Positions 1 to 11,794 of a stretch of 64,000 nucleotides of DNA are shown here, one piece after another. The stretch's first letter is position 1, and each line of letters opens with the position of its first letter. A model generated the notes under the pieces. The model had not been told where the DNA came from, made no database searches, and saw nothing but the letters and a program-made list of their open reading frames with translations. The position numbers and the translations under genes are program-made. The stretch is taken from assembly GCA_035235625.1 (NCBI GenBank), contig CP141148.1, forward strand, positions 12,175,659-12,239,658. The letters run 5' to 3'. Source of the stretch: Saururus chinensis. Taxonomy: Eukaryota > Streptophyta > Magnoliopsida > Piperales > Saururaceae.

Positions 1-414
1 GATGGACATGGCACTCATGTGCTTATTCACATTATCTCCCTCCCTCATCCTAAAGTTCTGGTACTTAGAGTGTAGCATCATCTTATGAACTTCTGTTTGC
101 TCCTCATACCTAACAGAAACATCTTCCAGCATCTCTCTGGCAGTCTTGTACTTCTCAAAGAGCCTTTCCATCTTTGGCTCCATGAAAGTCAGAATGGTGG
201 ACCTAGCCTTGTTATCATCATCTCTTAGCTTTTCATAAGCTTTCTATTTAGCAGCTGAAGAACCCTCTGACTGTGGCTCAATGATCTGCTCTATGACATG
301 AGCAAAATTAGAAAGAGTTAGGATATAGTGTATCATTCTCTTCCACACCAGATAGTTGTGAGCATTCAGCTTTTGAGTCTTTCCTAATTCTGATGTGACT
401 ATCTTGGAAGCCAT
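1..414 (-). pseudogene. Ty1/copia gag polyprotein, N-terminal part, broken
   Basis: Read from an ATG at 414-412 on the minus strand, this gives a copia-type Gag (retrotransposon capsid, UBN2-like family) of about 138 codons that runs off the left edge of the window. Recognisable traits are the start MASKI, a motif N-Y-L-V-W-K near residue 20 and a helical stretch rich in Lys, Glu and Met after residue 60. Codon 57 (246-244) is TAG, and the frame continues unbroken on both sides of it, so a single nonsense change is visible. The PBS at 3441-3453 and an LTR lie upstream on the same strand, as expected for the 5' part of a copia element. Family assignment comes from the pattern of the translated sequence, not a search. 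Confidence 0.75.
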
Positions 415-865
415 TGTGCAACTACAAAGGAAAAGGCAAAGAACAAGAAATTAATACTATGGAAGGCCAGCAGCTTCTTAAAGAATAATTGCTTAGACTC
501 TCTCCATCTAATAATAAGGCAAAGAGACAAGAGTGTAAATTATGCCAAGTTACTTTATTTAGGTGCCCCTTAACCCCCTTAAGGAAGTTGCCCTAATTAA
601 ACTATTTAGGTGTTTATGATTTTTAGAATCCCCTAAACACCCCAATCAACACATAAAACAGTAAATAAATACTTTTAGAGGTTGCTAAAAATTTTATTTT
701 CTGTCCAAAAAAATTTTGGTGTGAAATTACCAAAATAGCCCTAGGGCTATTTTGGTCTTTTAACCCTTAAAAGAAAGACCAAACCTTTGCACCCAGCAAC
801 TTTTCAATGAGTATTCAACACAATGAAAAACAATTCAAAATAGAAAAATAGTAGAACACACCCAG
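415..865 (-). other. untranslated leader of the copia element, gag-proximal part
   Basis: AT-rich sequence without a sustained reading frame between gag and the solo LTR at 866. It continues at 3010-3440 beyond that insertion. Both parts carry similar text (ACCAAAAT-GCCC-like, followed by an AT-rich run), which suggests an old internal duplication in the leader. Confidence 0.5.
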
Positions 866-3009
866 TGTAACACCCCGACCCGAGTGGGGGTCCAGAAAAT
901 CTCTAATAAAAAAATGTTTCCTTAAAAAGGAATCATCATCTGTGTGTGAGAGGTACAACGTTCATCTACACACTACAAAGCTTCAAAGCTTCCCTATACG
1001 TAGACTCAAGTTGTAATGTTCACATACACACGACGAAGCTTCTAAATTCATCGCGTGTAGATCAAAATAAATCTTATAATTACAACTAATTTGGATCGAG
1101 CCAACTATGCCTTGTCGTTGGTTGCCTATGTACGTATTGGATAACATTTACAATATTATTCCAATACAATCTGATCCGAAAGTAGTTCTACCTAATGGCT
1201 ATTACATACATTAGGCATCACAAAATCATATACGTTAAAATACATATATCTTTATATTGAAATATATCATGTGGAGTTAGACTGAAATCTCGTAAATCAT
1301 AAGAGTCAAATAGAAATCTCATAAATCATAGAAATTGTCAGAGTCATATGAAAATCTCATAAATAATCGGAGTTAAATGGAAGCTAACACGTTAACGGAA
1401 TTACACATCTCGCTCTATTACATAGCAGCATAGCACAATAAAGTAGATTGGATCACATCAGATCCTATCAGATCATAACAGAGTGTATCATGTCAAAGCA
1501 TATCAAGACACCTCAAACTATATCGGATAAAGCATAACAAACAATTCAAAACAGAACATCTCAACATACAGCAGATCAGAGCAAATCATACATCTTAATT
1601 AGTATATTATTATTACTAATTAAGATGTGCATGCATATAAGCCATTTAACATCCTAAGTTAACTACTTAGGATCCATACGTATTCTTATACTGATATTAA
1701 AATAGAAGATCAGAAATACTTACTTAGAGGAGATACCGAAAGTGGTGACATTTAGAGTTTTTCGTTTCTTCATAGCGTCCTCCTTTCAAGTTCGGATATG
1801 GCGGGCATAATCTCCTTTGAAACAGGTGGACATAGCATCCCTTCGCCTGGAGACGCTCCTTACTTTCCGTGCTCAGAGTGACGAACAAAACATTCTCTTT
1901 TTGGAGACATTTTTCTCCTTCCATACTTATGAACTAAGGATGGAGCCTCCCCTTAGCTTGGGGATGCCTCCTTTATTGGGTGGCTCTTCGGTGGAGGAGA
2001 GAGCCTACTCTACTCTGGGTCACTTCTTTTGTTGTGGCCTGGGAACTGGGGATAGAGCCCCGTCTTGTTCCTAGCTCATTTTTCTTTCTCTGGTGCTCGA
2101 GGACAATGGGCAGGGCCTCTCCTTGTCTTAGTTCATTTTCTCCTCATATGATCTCCAATTTAGAGAACAGACCCCTCCATTACATTGAACACACTCAATT
2201 CACTTAGGAACACCTCTTAAACGGACTAAATCAGAATCAGAACGATCATAAACAAAGAAAAAGAGGTTCTTTGGTGCTCGAGGATGACGTGCAAAGTCTC
2301 TTCTTGTTTTGGGACATTTCCTCCTCATACGGTCTCCAACTCAAAGAAAAGACCCCTCCATTGCGAAGAGCACACTCGATTTAGTTAAGAACGCCTTTTA
2401 AATAGGCCAAATCGGACTCAGAATGCTTGAAAATGGAGAAAACGAAGTTCGTGCATCTAAAAACTGCATTTGAAGCCTTTAAATTGGACCACTTTAATTT
2501 AAACGGCAGCATTGCGAAAACCACAGCGCTGCACAAAACCACAACACCGCTAGATTTGGCGGCATGACGCATGCACGTAACGTGCATGGTGATCGTGCAT
2601 TGTGGCCGCGCATTACGCGCACCATGGTCGCGCGTACTGCGCGCGCGGTGCCCTTTTCTTTTTTTGAAAGCTTATCATCAAACACATGTATCTTTCTACC
2701 CCATACTCTGATTTACGCGTTCTTGGTACAGTTGGACTCGTATCAATAAGCCTTTCGATATTAGACCACTTAAAGTAGTATATCCCACTCTTTTTAAGTG
2801 CGTCCCACCTATATTGCATGTTTCTCGAGGTCGTAACTTTCGGTCCCGACCTCTGTTTCCCGCGTTCTTTGCTTTGTTATACTCGTTTCTTCGAGCTCCA
2901 CACATATATTGAGGTTTCAACCTTTGAAACCTTCTATAATTTATCAAAAAATTAACTAATTACTTCTAACTCCCTTGGTTAGATGTAATCAGAAAAGCGG
3001 AGTATTACA
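866..3009 (-). mobile_element. solo LTR, family A, copy 1
   Basis: This block starts TGTAACACCCCG and ends GTATTACA, the TG...CA ends with short inverted repeats typical of plant LTRs. Its reverse complement is similar along most of its length to 38720-40663 and 44454-46393. The flanks are CCCAG on the left and CCCAA on the right, an imperfect 5-bp target duplication (4 of 5). No gag or pol lies inside, so it is best read as a solo LTR of about 2.1 kb. It interrupts the leader of the copia element. Orientation is inferred from the copy at 44454, which has a TATA box in the forward direction. Confidence 0.8.
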
Positions 3010-3440
3010 CCCAATCAGTGTGAATTGACCAAAATGCCCCTAGGTCTAAAATAGTCAATTCACACACCTTTTAAACCTCAAAATTAATTAAATCTAATGT
3101 AGATAAATTAATTTACTCTTGTTGACCAGCGAATGTGTGGGTAGAACGTGATCAGAGAATTAAATTTGGGCAAAATAACACAAGACTGAAATGACCGCTA
3201 TGCCCGTATATGCTTCCAATCACACAAAACACCATTAAACTCTTAATCACCCAATTTCTAGCATGCTAATCATTCATATCAGTCCAATATGCATTCAATT
3301 TCAACTTTATATCAAAAGCCATATAGATAGTGCATATAGATTAATCAATTTTTTATTTCTCCTTTTCTAGTATACAAAACCCTAGATCGAGTAAATCAAA
3401 ATGAATTTCAATCGAATCAGCAACCAACGACCCCAACCTA
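3010..3440 (-). other. untranslated leader of the copia element, PBS-proximal part
   Basis: AT-rich non-coding sequence joining the solo LTR insertion to the primer binding site. No ORF or other signal is visible. Confidence 0.5.
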
Positions 3441-3453
3441 GGCTCTGATACCA
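3441..3453 (-). other. primer binding site, initiator Met tRNA type
   Basis: The minus strand reads TGGTATCAGAGCC, the classic plant retrotransposon PBS complementary to the 3' end of initiator Met tRNA. It lies between the gag leader and the LTR, which fixes the element as minus-strand with its 5' LTR on the right. Confidence 0.85.
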
Positions 3454-4003
3454 CTTAGAGTAGATGGCCCAATGGAAGCATGGTGGTTAGGGTGTGGCGC
3501 ACCAATCAAAATTCAAACTTTAAGATTAATCTACAAAATATGCAAATTAACTCTAATCAATTAAAAACATATACCATCCAACGCAAAGCAAGTATAAAGG
3601 AAATCAAATTGGAAGCCAAAACATACTGACCTTGGGCTTTCCAGCCTTTGGCACACCCTTGAACCCTTCGATTCGCTCTTCACAAACACTAGATATCATG
3701 GGGAATAGGAGATTACCTCTTATATGTGTTGATCCCTCAAAACCTGCACTCTTGGATGCAGATTTCAGCAAGGATGAAGCCCCAATGTCCCACCAAGTCC
3801 ACCCACACAAGGAGGAGAGCCTTCTCCTTGATTTTGCTTGCCAAAGGAGTAAGAGAGGAGGGTGGAGAGGGGCGGCCAGCAGGGTTTTCCACCAAACCCT
3901 AAGGAGGCCACACCATAAGAGAGAGAGGGGGCGACCGTATTGGGAGAGGAGAGGAGAGGTGGGGGGCGGACTGCCTAGGGCACTCCTCTCTCCCTTCTTT
4001 CCC

Positions 4004-4010
4004 TTTTATA
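4004..4010 (-). promoter_or_regulatory. TATA box of the copia LTR
   Basis: TATAAAAGGG on the minus strand, about 550 bp from the PBS. This position suits U3 transcription of the element. Confidence 0.5.
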
Positions 4011-4562
4011 CCCTCACTTAAACTCTCTCAATTGGGCTCATTAAGTGGGCTATTCTAAATGGGCTTCCTTGCTTAATCTTCCGGTTTATTTAAGAGGGTC
4101 ATACACAATAGGAGCAAGCTCTGACTCTCAGAGCCCGCGGAGGCCTGGACTGTAAGATCCTTAAGCTTGAACCAATTTACTTTATTCTATTTAATTGCTT
4201 TTGTATGGTTTAATGTTATTTCGAATCAGTTTTAGGCTATTTTCAAAATTTAAGTGGTTAAAAAAAGTTCTAACCAAAATTTTCTTCACATTTCAAGTTT
4301 TTAAGTTAATTTAAGTCATTTGGAATTTTTAAAATTTTTACTAATTTTCTCGAAAAATTAGGGTTTGGCAGGACCCACCGTGGACCCCATGACCAAAATT
4401 TGAATTTTTAACCCAAAATGTTCCTAACATCAAACTAAGACATTGAGAAATTATTTAAGAATTTTTAGATTTTAATTTGGGGTGTAATAGCAAATTTGTC
4501 CATTTTTAGTGGAAAATTCTATTTGTACCGCATTATTTATTTTTGTCTAACCCAACCCTTCT

Positions 4563-4569
4563 TATATAA
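4563..4569 (+). promoter_or_regulatory. TATA-like box in the 3.7-kb LTR
   Basis: TATATAAGG lies about 410 bp inside the element and upstream of a purine-rich leader with a good 5' splice-site match at 4664. Confidence 0.4.
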
Positions 4570-6361
4570 GGAAAGGCACAGCCACTTTCCCAATTGGGAA
4601 ATGGCTGAGACCTGGAGCATTTGAGCCTTATCCCCAATTTCCCAAGGGAGAAAGGAGATTAAGGTGAGTTTTTGCCTAATAATTCAATAATCCATTAGGG
4701 TTTTCACAAATCTTTTCAAATCCCTTCTTATCCTATGGTTTACTCTCAATTTCAAAGCATAAAACTACTGATTTGGGTTTCTATTTCAAGATCTAATGTT
4801 TAGAATTTCGTTTTTGGTTTTCTTGAACCTTAGATCTAAAGTTTTTCAAGAGGTTTAGATGTGCTAAATGGATTTTATGAAGGTATTGATAAAAAAATCA
4901 TGTTTTGGGTAGGTTTTGGAGGAGTTTAAGGAACCATTTCGAATCAAGAAGTTGCTGAGAGATAAGGGTTTTTGTGTGTCAAACTTGCTGTGATTTCGGA
5001 TCTAAGATTTGAGGTATTTTGGAATGGGGTGCATGCATGTGCGCTATGATGGTGATGTGATAAAAGCTTAATCTTTGGTGTTATTTTCTTAGGGCTTTGC
5101 TTAATAATGATTAGATTTAATGTTTTGGAAGCTTTGGTTTGATTTTGATGAAGTTTGGGGCTTCTATTTGAAGTATCAAGTTGGATTGATGGAGGTTCGG
5201 GTTGGTTTTCAACATGGAAAAGACGACCCAAAACTACCGTTATGCCAATCGATTAGCCTTGCAGGGCGATCGAATGGCATAACGTGTTTTTAGGCTGATA
5301 TTCTGTTCAGCCGTTTGAATGGCCCTGAAGGGCGATCGAACGACACTATTGCAGATTTTTGCCATTTTGTGCATGTTGCTTTTTTCAATATCTCTACTCC
5401 CAAATATTATTTTCATGTGTATGTGGAGTGATTTGAGCTAGAATAAGCTACTGAAAGAGCATGCTATTGATGTTTAGAATCTATGGTGTATATTTAAAGT
5501 CTATGTGAAACGGCATGTAGTTGGATATACATGTTATAATTGCTATCTTGAAGATATGAGTGAATGATTCCCTATGGTTTAAGTATGATTTCAGTAGAAT
5601 TACAACATACTAATGAACTGATATGTCATTATATGATGTTGTTAAATTATGGGTGAATGATAGTGCTATGTCAAGACTCAAGTGTGTGTGAATCTGCTTA
5701 CATATGTTTAGCATGTGGTTACGTTTGACTTAATTGATGATTTTCACCCATGATTTCCAATGGAATCCATGATTAGTATTATGATTATAAATGATGCATG
5801 AGGGTTGATAAGAGCACTTATTATGAATTAGGATTCATGTATGCTTTGCCCACGTATGTAGCATGTTGCATACATCATGAAACGGATTTCTGATTGAGAC
5901 TTGATCGAGATTAGCCGAGTTTGATCGATTGGATGCAATATTGTGAAATTGCGTGCCGGATTAATTGATCGTTGGCTTAATCGGAACTTGATTGGTCTAA
6001 AAGGATATGATTTCGATTTGAGTTCCTACGAGGAACAGGTATACTCCCTAGGTTGAGTCTATTTGAGTCGAGACAAGTCGAGTCGATTTGAATTATTAAT
6101 GCGGTTGATATTTGTTTGTTGAGACAGTCAAACCTGGACCGTGAGAATACAGAGTGGTATGCCTTCGTGCACCGGCTACCACGTGTTCTTGGTTTCCCTG
6201 AGGAAATCAGACTCTTCTACTGCAAAGATGTCTAGAGTGAACACACTGCTCTAGTTAATTCAGACGTTTCTGGCCCGGACTGTCCAGAATGAGCAGACCT
6301 GCTCTAGTTAATTTGGGCTTCCCGTGTGGATAGTCCAGAGCGAGCAAAAGGGCTGACTACC

Positions 6362-6725
6362 CCTACACCCTAGTTTTCCTTATGGAATTTAGACTGTGTC
6401 CAGAGCGGGCAATGCCCTAGGTTTCTAGTTAGGAAATCGGACTACGTCCAGAGCGGGTGATATGATATGATTGTATTCTTGATACTATTCCTACACCCTA
6501 GTTTTCCTTATGGGATTCAGATTGTGTCCAGAGCGGGCAATGCCCTAGGTTTCCAGTTAGGAAATCGGACTACGTCCAAAGCGGGTAATATGATATGACG
6601 TATTCTTGATACTATTCCTACACCCTAGTTTTCCTTATGGAATTCAGACTATGTCCAGAGCGGGCAATGCCCTAGGTTTCCAGTTAGGAAATTGGACTAC
6701 ATCCAGAGCGGGTGATATGATATGA
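6362..6725 (+). repeat. tandem repeat, three units of about 127 bp
   Basis: Three head-to-tail units begin near 6366, 6494 and 6621. Each carries CACCCTAGTTTTCC, TCCAGAGCGGGCAATGCCC and a closing GATATGATATGA. Divergence among units is low. Confidence 0.85.
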
Positions 6726-6877
6726 TAAGATATGTTGTGATTGCATTCCACTCTTTGATGGAGGCATTCACCATTTGATGATAATGCATGTGTATGAAAT
6801 AATATTATACCCAGATTACACAAGTTGTGTAGGGATAATTGGATTATGTGACACATGTGGATGCGATTGATTATACA

Positions 6878-7140
6878 TGATTTAGAATAGTGTAATTGAG
6901 ACACTTATCGTGCAGGGTGAATGATTATGAATGAATTATATCGATCTGCATTATGCGATTATGTGTGAATGAGACACTACTATGCAGGTTGATGAGATAT
7001 GAATGCATGATTTAGAATAGTGTGATTGAGACACTTATCGTGCAGGGTGAATGATTTATGAATGAATCATATGGATCTGCATTATGTGATTAGGTGTGAG
7101 TGAGACACTATTATGCAAGTTGAGGAGATATGAATGCTAT
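6878..7140 (+). repeat. tandem repeat, two units of about 130 bp
   Basis: Two units, each holding TTTAGAATAGTGT, GAGACACTTATCGTGCAGGG and a later GAGACACTA. They follow the three-unit array in the same LTR-like element. Confidence 0.75.
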
Positions 7141-8439
7141 TATGCTTGATTTTGGATGAATGAGGATCATTTCTTATGCAGGATGGATGCTAAGTTATGA
7201 TATGAGTAGATATGCCTGACTTTGATATATGTCATGTGCATTATAGCTCTTATGTTATGGATATTAGGTGTTTAGAAAGAGAATGATCAGAAAAGGGTAT
7301 ATCATGTTAATTTTGAATATGAATTGCTAAATTGCCATGCCATGATGTTTTTTTTATTTTTGTCGCCGTATGCAAACCTTACTGAGTTTTACTCACCCCT
7401 CTTTCTCGTGCTTTTGTTTTGGGCTACACGGTGCGATGTACAGACACGCAGGACCCCTTTTATGAGAAAAGGTCAGGGAGAGCATGGGATTATGTGTTGA
7501 GGCCTCTAGACTTTATTATGCTTGTCTGGTTTACTTTATTTTGAGTTTAGAACACCATGTATGGTGGTTCTTGTTTCGGACTCCTGTATGTCATGTGTTA
7601 AGATCGGATTGAGACCCTTTGTTCGAGCCACGTGTGTTGGTTCAGGATTTTAAGTATGTGGGTATGGGACTTGTGGACTGAATTAGAGTTAAAGTCCTCT
7701 TTTATCCTTATTTACTTTTCCTCAAAGGTTTTGTGGTGCGTAACTCCGTTAGATTAATCGCCCGTTTGAGGGGCTAAGTCTTCTGCTATTTTCGTTAATT
7801 TTGTCGCCCCTGTGTGCTTGACCGGCCCTTGGACCTGGTTCGGCTCGGGTCGGGCGGTGCCGGGGCGTGACATGGACCCCCTACATACGGCTAAGCCCAC
7901 AACATGGTCAACCCCTCGCTAACCACATGTCCTACCATCGACACATAATTCGCACGTCTCGGCCTAACAACATGCTAATGCACATCCTAGTCACATGCCT
8001 AGTGTATGTCTGTGATGTAGGCGGGTCCTAACTAAATTATTATTACGATGGCTCATGTGGGGTTGGTGCGACCGCCCTCACCACCCTTGGACCCCATGGC
8101 CCGTACCAGCTCACTCAGACCAAACAATGTGGACCAAAATGGGTCCGAGCCTATACCATGGTCCAACAAAAACATCGACATCAATGGTGAGGATACACGT
8201 TGAGGAGCCACAACGACGTAGATGTCAGCCATGGCAAGAGTGGCCATGGCCAGGCTGCTGGTCATGGCCATGTACTTCTGGCTATGCCCTGAGCTAGCCA
8301 TGGCCATTTTACTAATTAATAAGGGCAAAATTATCTTTACACTCACTATCCAAAAGCATTGTCCGTAAATAATAATTAATGTAATAGTTGGACTTAACTG
8401 CATTTTCATACATAATTATGTTAAGTGATAAAAAAACCC

Positions 8440-8911
8440 AAATCTAAACGTGTTACCCGACATTGTTTCAGAAGCATTGAAAGAGGTTGCGATGATGCGT
8501 CTTCCAGCAAAGTTGCTTAGTAAAATACCCAGCGTCCATTGCATTTCTATTTGTAGTAAATTGCACAGCGTCCAATGCACTTCCATTTGGAAATTGAAGG
8601 CTATGATGAGGTCTTCCAGCAAAGTTGCTTAGTAAAATACCCAGCGTCCATTGCATTTCCATTTGTAGTAAATTGCAGTATTGCACAGCGTCCAATGCAT
8701 CCTAAAAGAAACTACGGGAGCTGGTAATTGATGATTGTCACAATCTAAGAAAGAGTTGCAAGATAGGAGGGGAGCAGTGGTCCAAATTGCCAACATCCCT
8801 CACATTAAAATTCATTATGAGATAATTCACGGCCACAAATGAATAACTTTGCATCATATAGTGGCTTCTCCTTTTAGTCTTTCTCAGCTCTTCCAAACAT
8901 ATAAAAGCACA
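8440..8911 (+). pseudogene. NLR 3' end (LRR tail) fragment
   Basis: From about 8450 the sequence matches the end of the NLR at 13799-17171: the GTGTTACCC-CATTGTTTCAGAAG segment (like 16869) and then the C-terminal block (8745-8880, like 17085-17215). The latter includes GGGAGCAGTGGTCCAA and the 3' flank GTGGCTTCTCCTTTT. Everything upstream of the last LRRs is missing, replaced by the copia LTR. A 112-bp direct duplication interrupts it. The CACTA element sits in its 3' flank, which resumes at 13471. It is a fourth, left-most member of the local NLR array and is not functional. Confidence 0.8.
8494..8705 (+). repeat. 112-bp direct duplication in the NLR tail
   Basis: CTTCCAGCAAAGTTGCTTAG recurs at 8501 and 8613, each followed by the same AAATACCCAGCGTCCATTGC text. 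The second unit has a small inserted GTATTGCA. The duplicated sequence replaces several leucine-rich repeats seen in the other copies. Confidence 0.85.
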
Positions 8912-8930
8912 CACTACAACAAAACTGGGT

Positions 8931-9500
8931 AATAGCGACGCTTATATAAGTGTCACAATACTATGTATCACTAATATATGCTAATAACGACATATAACAA
9001 ACCGTCACAAAAAAGATAAATATTAGCGACGCATAATATTAAGCATCGCTAATAATAGTCTATTAGCAACGCTTGAATTTATCTGTCGCTAATACTCACG
9101 TTATTAGCGACGCTTTTATAAGCGTCGCTAATAGATATATATTTAATTTTTTTAAAAATAAATTTCAACACTATTAACAATGTATACTTACAAACGTTGC
9201 TAATAGTTTCAACAGTAGCGACATTTAAATATGAGTGTCGCTGATAATTCTCAATTTTTTTAAAAAAAATAAAAAATAGGAACTAATAGCGACGTATAGG
9301 CTATACGTCGCTACTACCTCATAGTAGTAGCGACACATAGTCATATGCATCACTACTACCTATTTTTATTAAAATTTTATTTTAATTTTTTTTAAATTTT
9401 TTTATTTTTTTATTTTTAAAAATAAAAAAATATTTAAAATAAAATACTAATAGTGACGTATATAGCTATACGTAGCTATTAGTATTTTTATTTAATTATT
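8931..9500. repeat. left subterminal TAGCGACG motif array of CACTA 1
   Basis: Repeated motifs TAGCGACG and CGTCGCTA, many paired as short inverted repeats around 5-10 bp of AT-rich spacer (for example near 9115-9135 and 9288-9312). They can fold as small hairpins and fit transposase-binding subterminal repeats. Confidence 0.85.
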
Positions 9501-9547
9501 TTTTATTTTCAAAATTAATTTTTAAAAATAAAAAATATTAAAAATTT

Positions 9548-9925
9548 AAAATTAGAGGAAAGATAGTGTGTAGGTAGATAGGAGAGGGAAGAGAGAGGGG
9601 AGAGAGAGGAGAGGGAAGAGAGAGAGGGAGAGGGTGGACAGAGAGGAGAGAGAAAAAGGGTGGAGAGAGAGGATAGGGAAGAGAGAGAGAAGAAAGGGAA
9701 GAGAGAGCGAGAGGGGAGGGAAGTGAGAGAGAGAGAGGAGAGGAGAAGATAGGAAAGAGAGAGGGAGAGAGAGGAGAAGATAGGAAAGAGAGAGGGAGAG
9801 AGAGGAGAGGATAGGAAAGAGAGAGAGAGAGGAGAGAGAGGAGAGGATAGGGAAGAGAGAGGGAGAGGGGGAGAGGAGAGGATAGGGAAGAGAGAGGGAG
9901 AGGGGGAGGGAAGAGAGAGAGGGAT
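9548..9925 (+). repeat. GA-rich polypurine array 1
   Basis: Almost pure purine on the plus strand, built from GAGAGAGGGA- and GGAAGAGAG-like words, with a locally repeated AGGAGAAGATAGGAAAGAGA unit. It has no coding meaning. It begins after AAATTAGAGG, the same lead-in as the later arrays. Confidence 0.85.
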
Positions 9926-10047
9926 TTTATTTTATTATTTTTTTAAAAAAAAATTAATTTTTTTTATTTTTTATATAAAAAAATTAATTTAAAATAAAAT
10001 ACTAATAGCGACGTATAGGATTATATACGTCACTATTAGTACACGTA

Positions 10048-10168
10048 TTAGGAGAGAGAGGGGAGGGAAGAGAGAGAGAGGGGAGGGAAGAGAGAGGGGA
10101 GGGAAGAGAGAGGGAGAGGAGAGGAGAAGATAGGAAAGAGAGAGGGAGAGTGAGGAGAGGATAGGAAA

Positions 10169-10208
<40 letters not shown>

Positions 10209-10265
10209 GAGAGGAGAGGAGAGGATAGGGAAGAGAGAGGGAGAGGGGGGAGGGAAGAGAGAGAT
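10048..10265 (+). repeat. GA-rich polypurine array 2
   Basis: Purine-only plus strand with a (GA)n run near 10165-10204. It lies between two TAGCGACG hairpins. Confidence 0.85.
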
Positions 10266-10459
10266 GGATTTTATTTTGTTGTTTTTTTTTAAAAAAATTA
10301 TTTTTTATATAAAAAAATTAATTTTAAATAAAATACTAATAGCAACGTATATTTGTATACGTCGCTATTAATATACTTATTAGCGACGTATGTAGTTATA
10401 CGTCGCTAATACATATACTAATAGCGACGCATACAAATATATGTCGCTATTAGTATTCA

Positions 10460-11777
10460 CTTTTTTATGTTTTTATTTTCAAAATTAATTTTTAAAATTT
10501 TAAAAAATTATAAAAAAATGAAATTAGAGGAGGGAGAGGGGAGAAAGAGAGAAGGAGGGAAAGAGAGGAGAGGGAGAGAGAGGAGGGGGAAAGAGAGGAG
10601 AGGGAGAGAGAGAGAGGGAAAGAGAGGAGAGGGAGAGAGAGGAGAGGGGGAGAGAGAGAGAGAGAAGGGAGGAGAGAGAGGAGAGAGGGGGTAGGGAGTG
10701 AGGGCGGAGAGAGAGAGAGAGAGAGGGGGAGAGAGAGGAGAGAGGGGAGAGAGAGCGAGGGAGAGAGAGAGGAGATAGAGAGAGAGGAGAGAGGGGAGAG
10801 AGAGAGAGAGAGAGAGAGAGGAGATAGAGAGAGGAGATAGAGAGAGAGAGGAGAGAGGGGAGAGAGAGAGCGAGAGATAGAGGGGAGGGAAAGGAGAAAA
10901 AGATGTAATAGCGGTGGGTAAGCATACGTCGTTATAAATTTGAAATTTTTTCGGTGTATATGGTTTAAGCAAGAGATAGGGAAGAGAGAGAGAGAAGGGA
11001 GAGGGGGGAGGGAAGAGAGGATTTTATTTTGATTTTTAAAATTTTTAAAATAAAAAAATAATTAAAATAAAATACTAATAGCGACGTATAGAAATATACG
11101 TCGCTATTAGTAGCTGTATTAGCGACGTATATTGCTATATGTCGCTATTAGTATTTACTTTATTTTACTTTTTTATTTTCAAAATTAATTTTTAAAAATA
11201 TAAAATTATAAAAAAATGAAATTAGAGGAGAGGGGAGAGGGGGAGAGAGAGAGAGAGAGAGAGAGAGGGGAGGGAAGAGAGAGAGAGAGAGAGGAGGGAA
11301 GAGAGAGGGGGGAGATAGGGGAGAGAGGGGGAGAGAGAGAGGAGAGGGGAGAGAGAGAGGGGAGGGAAGAGAGAGAGGGGGGAGAGAGGGGGAGAGAGAG
11401 AGGAGAGGGAGAGAGAGGGGAGGGAAGAGAGAGAGGGGGAGAGAGAGGGGAGGGAAGAGAGAGAGGGGGAGAGAGAGGGGAGGGAAGAGAGAGAGGGGGA
11501 GAGAGGGGAGAGAGGGGGGAGAGAGATAGGAGAGAGGGAGAGAGAGCGAGGAGAGAGAGAGGAGATAGAGAGAGGGGGAGATATGGAGAGTGGGGGCAGA
11601 GAGAGCGAGGAGAGAGAGCGAGGAGACAGAGAGAGCAGTGAGAGAGGAGAGAGGGGAGAGAGAGCGAGGAGAGAGAGAGAGGAGATAGAGGGGAGGGAGA
11701 GGAGAAAAAGATGTATTAGCGGTGGGCAAGCATATGTCGTTATAAAATTGATATTTTTTCGGTGCATATGGTTTAAG
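10460..11777 (+). repeat. higher-order duplication of about 0.7-0.8 kb inside CACTA 1
   Basis: The lead-in TTTATTTTCAAAATTAATTT occurs near 10475 and 11175. The closing AAAAAGATGTA-TTAGCGGTGGG block, ending in TATGGTTTAAGC, occurs at 10897-10970 and 11703-11776. Each unit carries one long GA array (10525-10895 and 11223-11705). Long translations across these arrays on either strand are low-complexity artefacts. Confidence 0.85.
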
Positions 11778-11794
11778 CGGTTGTAGTTTTGATT

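Larger units (their letters stand above)
4151..7872 (+). mobile_element. large solo LTR-like element, 3.7 kb, TSD TGGAC
   Basis: Starts TGTAAGATCC, ends GGGGCGTGACA, and is flanked on both sides by the identical 5-bp repeat TGGAC (4146-4150 and 7873-7877). That is decisive for an insertion with retroviral-type ends. It has no coding capacity. A TATA-like TATATAA at 4563-4569, followed about 95 bp later by a strong splice-donor-like AAGGTGAGT (4661-4669), suggests forward transcription with an intron in the leader. It carries tandem repeats of about 127 bp (6362-6725 and 6878-7140). At 3722 bp it is long for a solo LTR, though large LTRs are known in some plant Ty3/gypsy lineages. A non-autonomous LTR-like element is the alternative. 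Confidence 0.8.
3456..8430 (-). mobile_element. 5' LTR of the copia element, split by a solo LTR
   Basis: Sequence to the right of the PBS should be the 5' LTR. A TATA box (minus strand TATAAAA at 4010-4004) followed by C/T- and G-rich sequence fits a U3/R region. The block is interrupted by 4151-7872 and resumes at 7873. The outer end is not certain: homology to the NLR tail begins near 8440, so the end lies before that. The LTR terminus next to the PBS reads CTCTA rather than a clean CA. ORFs in this block (such as 3632-4021) have no recognisable product. Confidence 0.45.

Noticed and set aside
3632-4021. 129-codon plus-strand frame with an apparently good start
   Set aside because: It lies in the LTR of a minus-strand copia element, opposite its TATA box; the product has no recognisable domain.
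10508-10972. Long open frames across the GA arrays, including 10467-10694, 11160-11767 and 38123-38540
   Set aside because: Pure purine or pyrimidine strands lack stop codons by composition; the products are Ser/Leu/Pro or Arg/Glu/Gly low-complexity strings.
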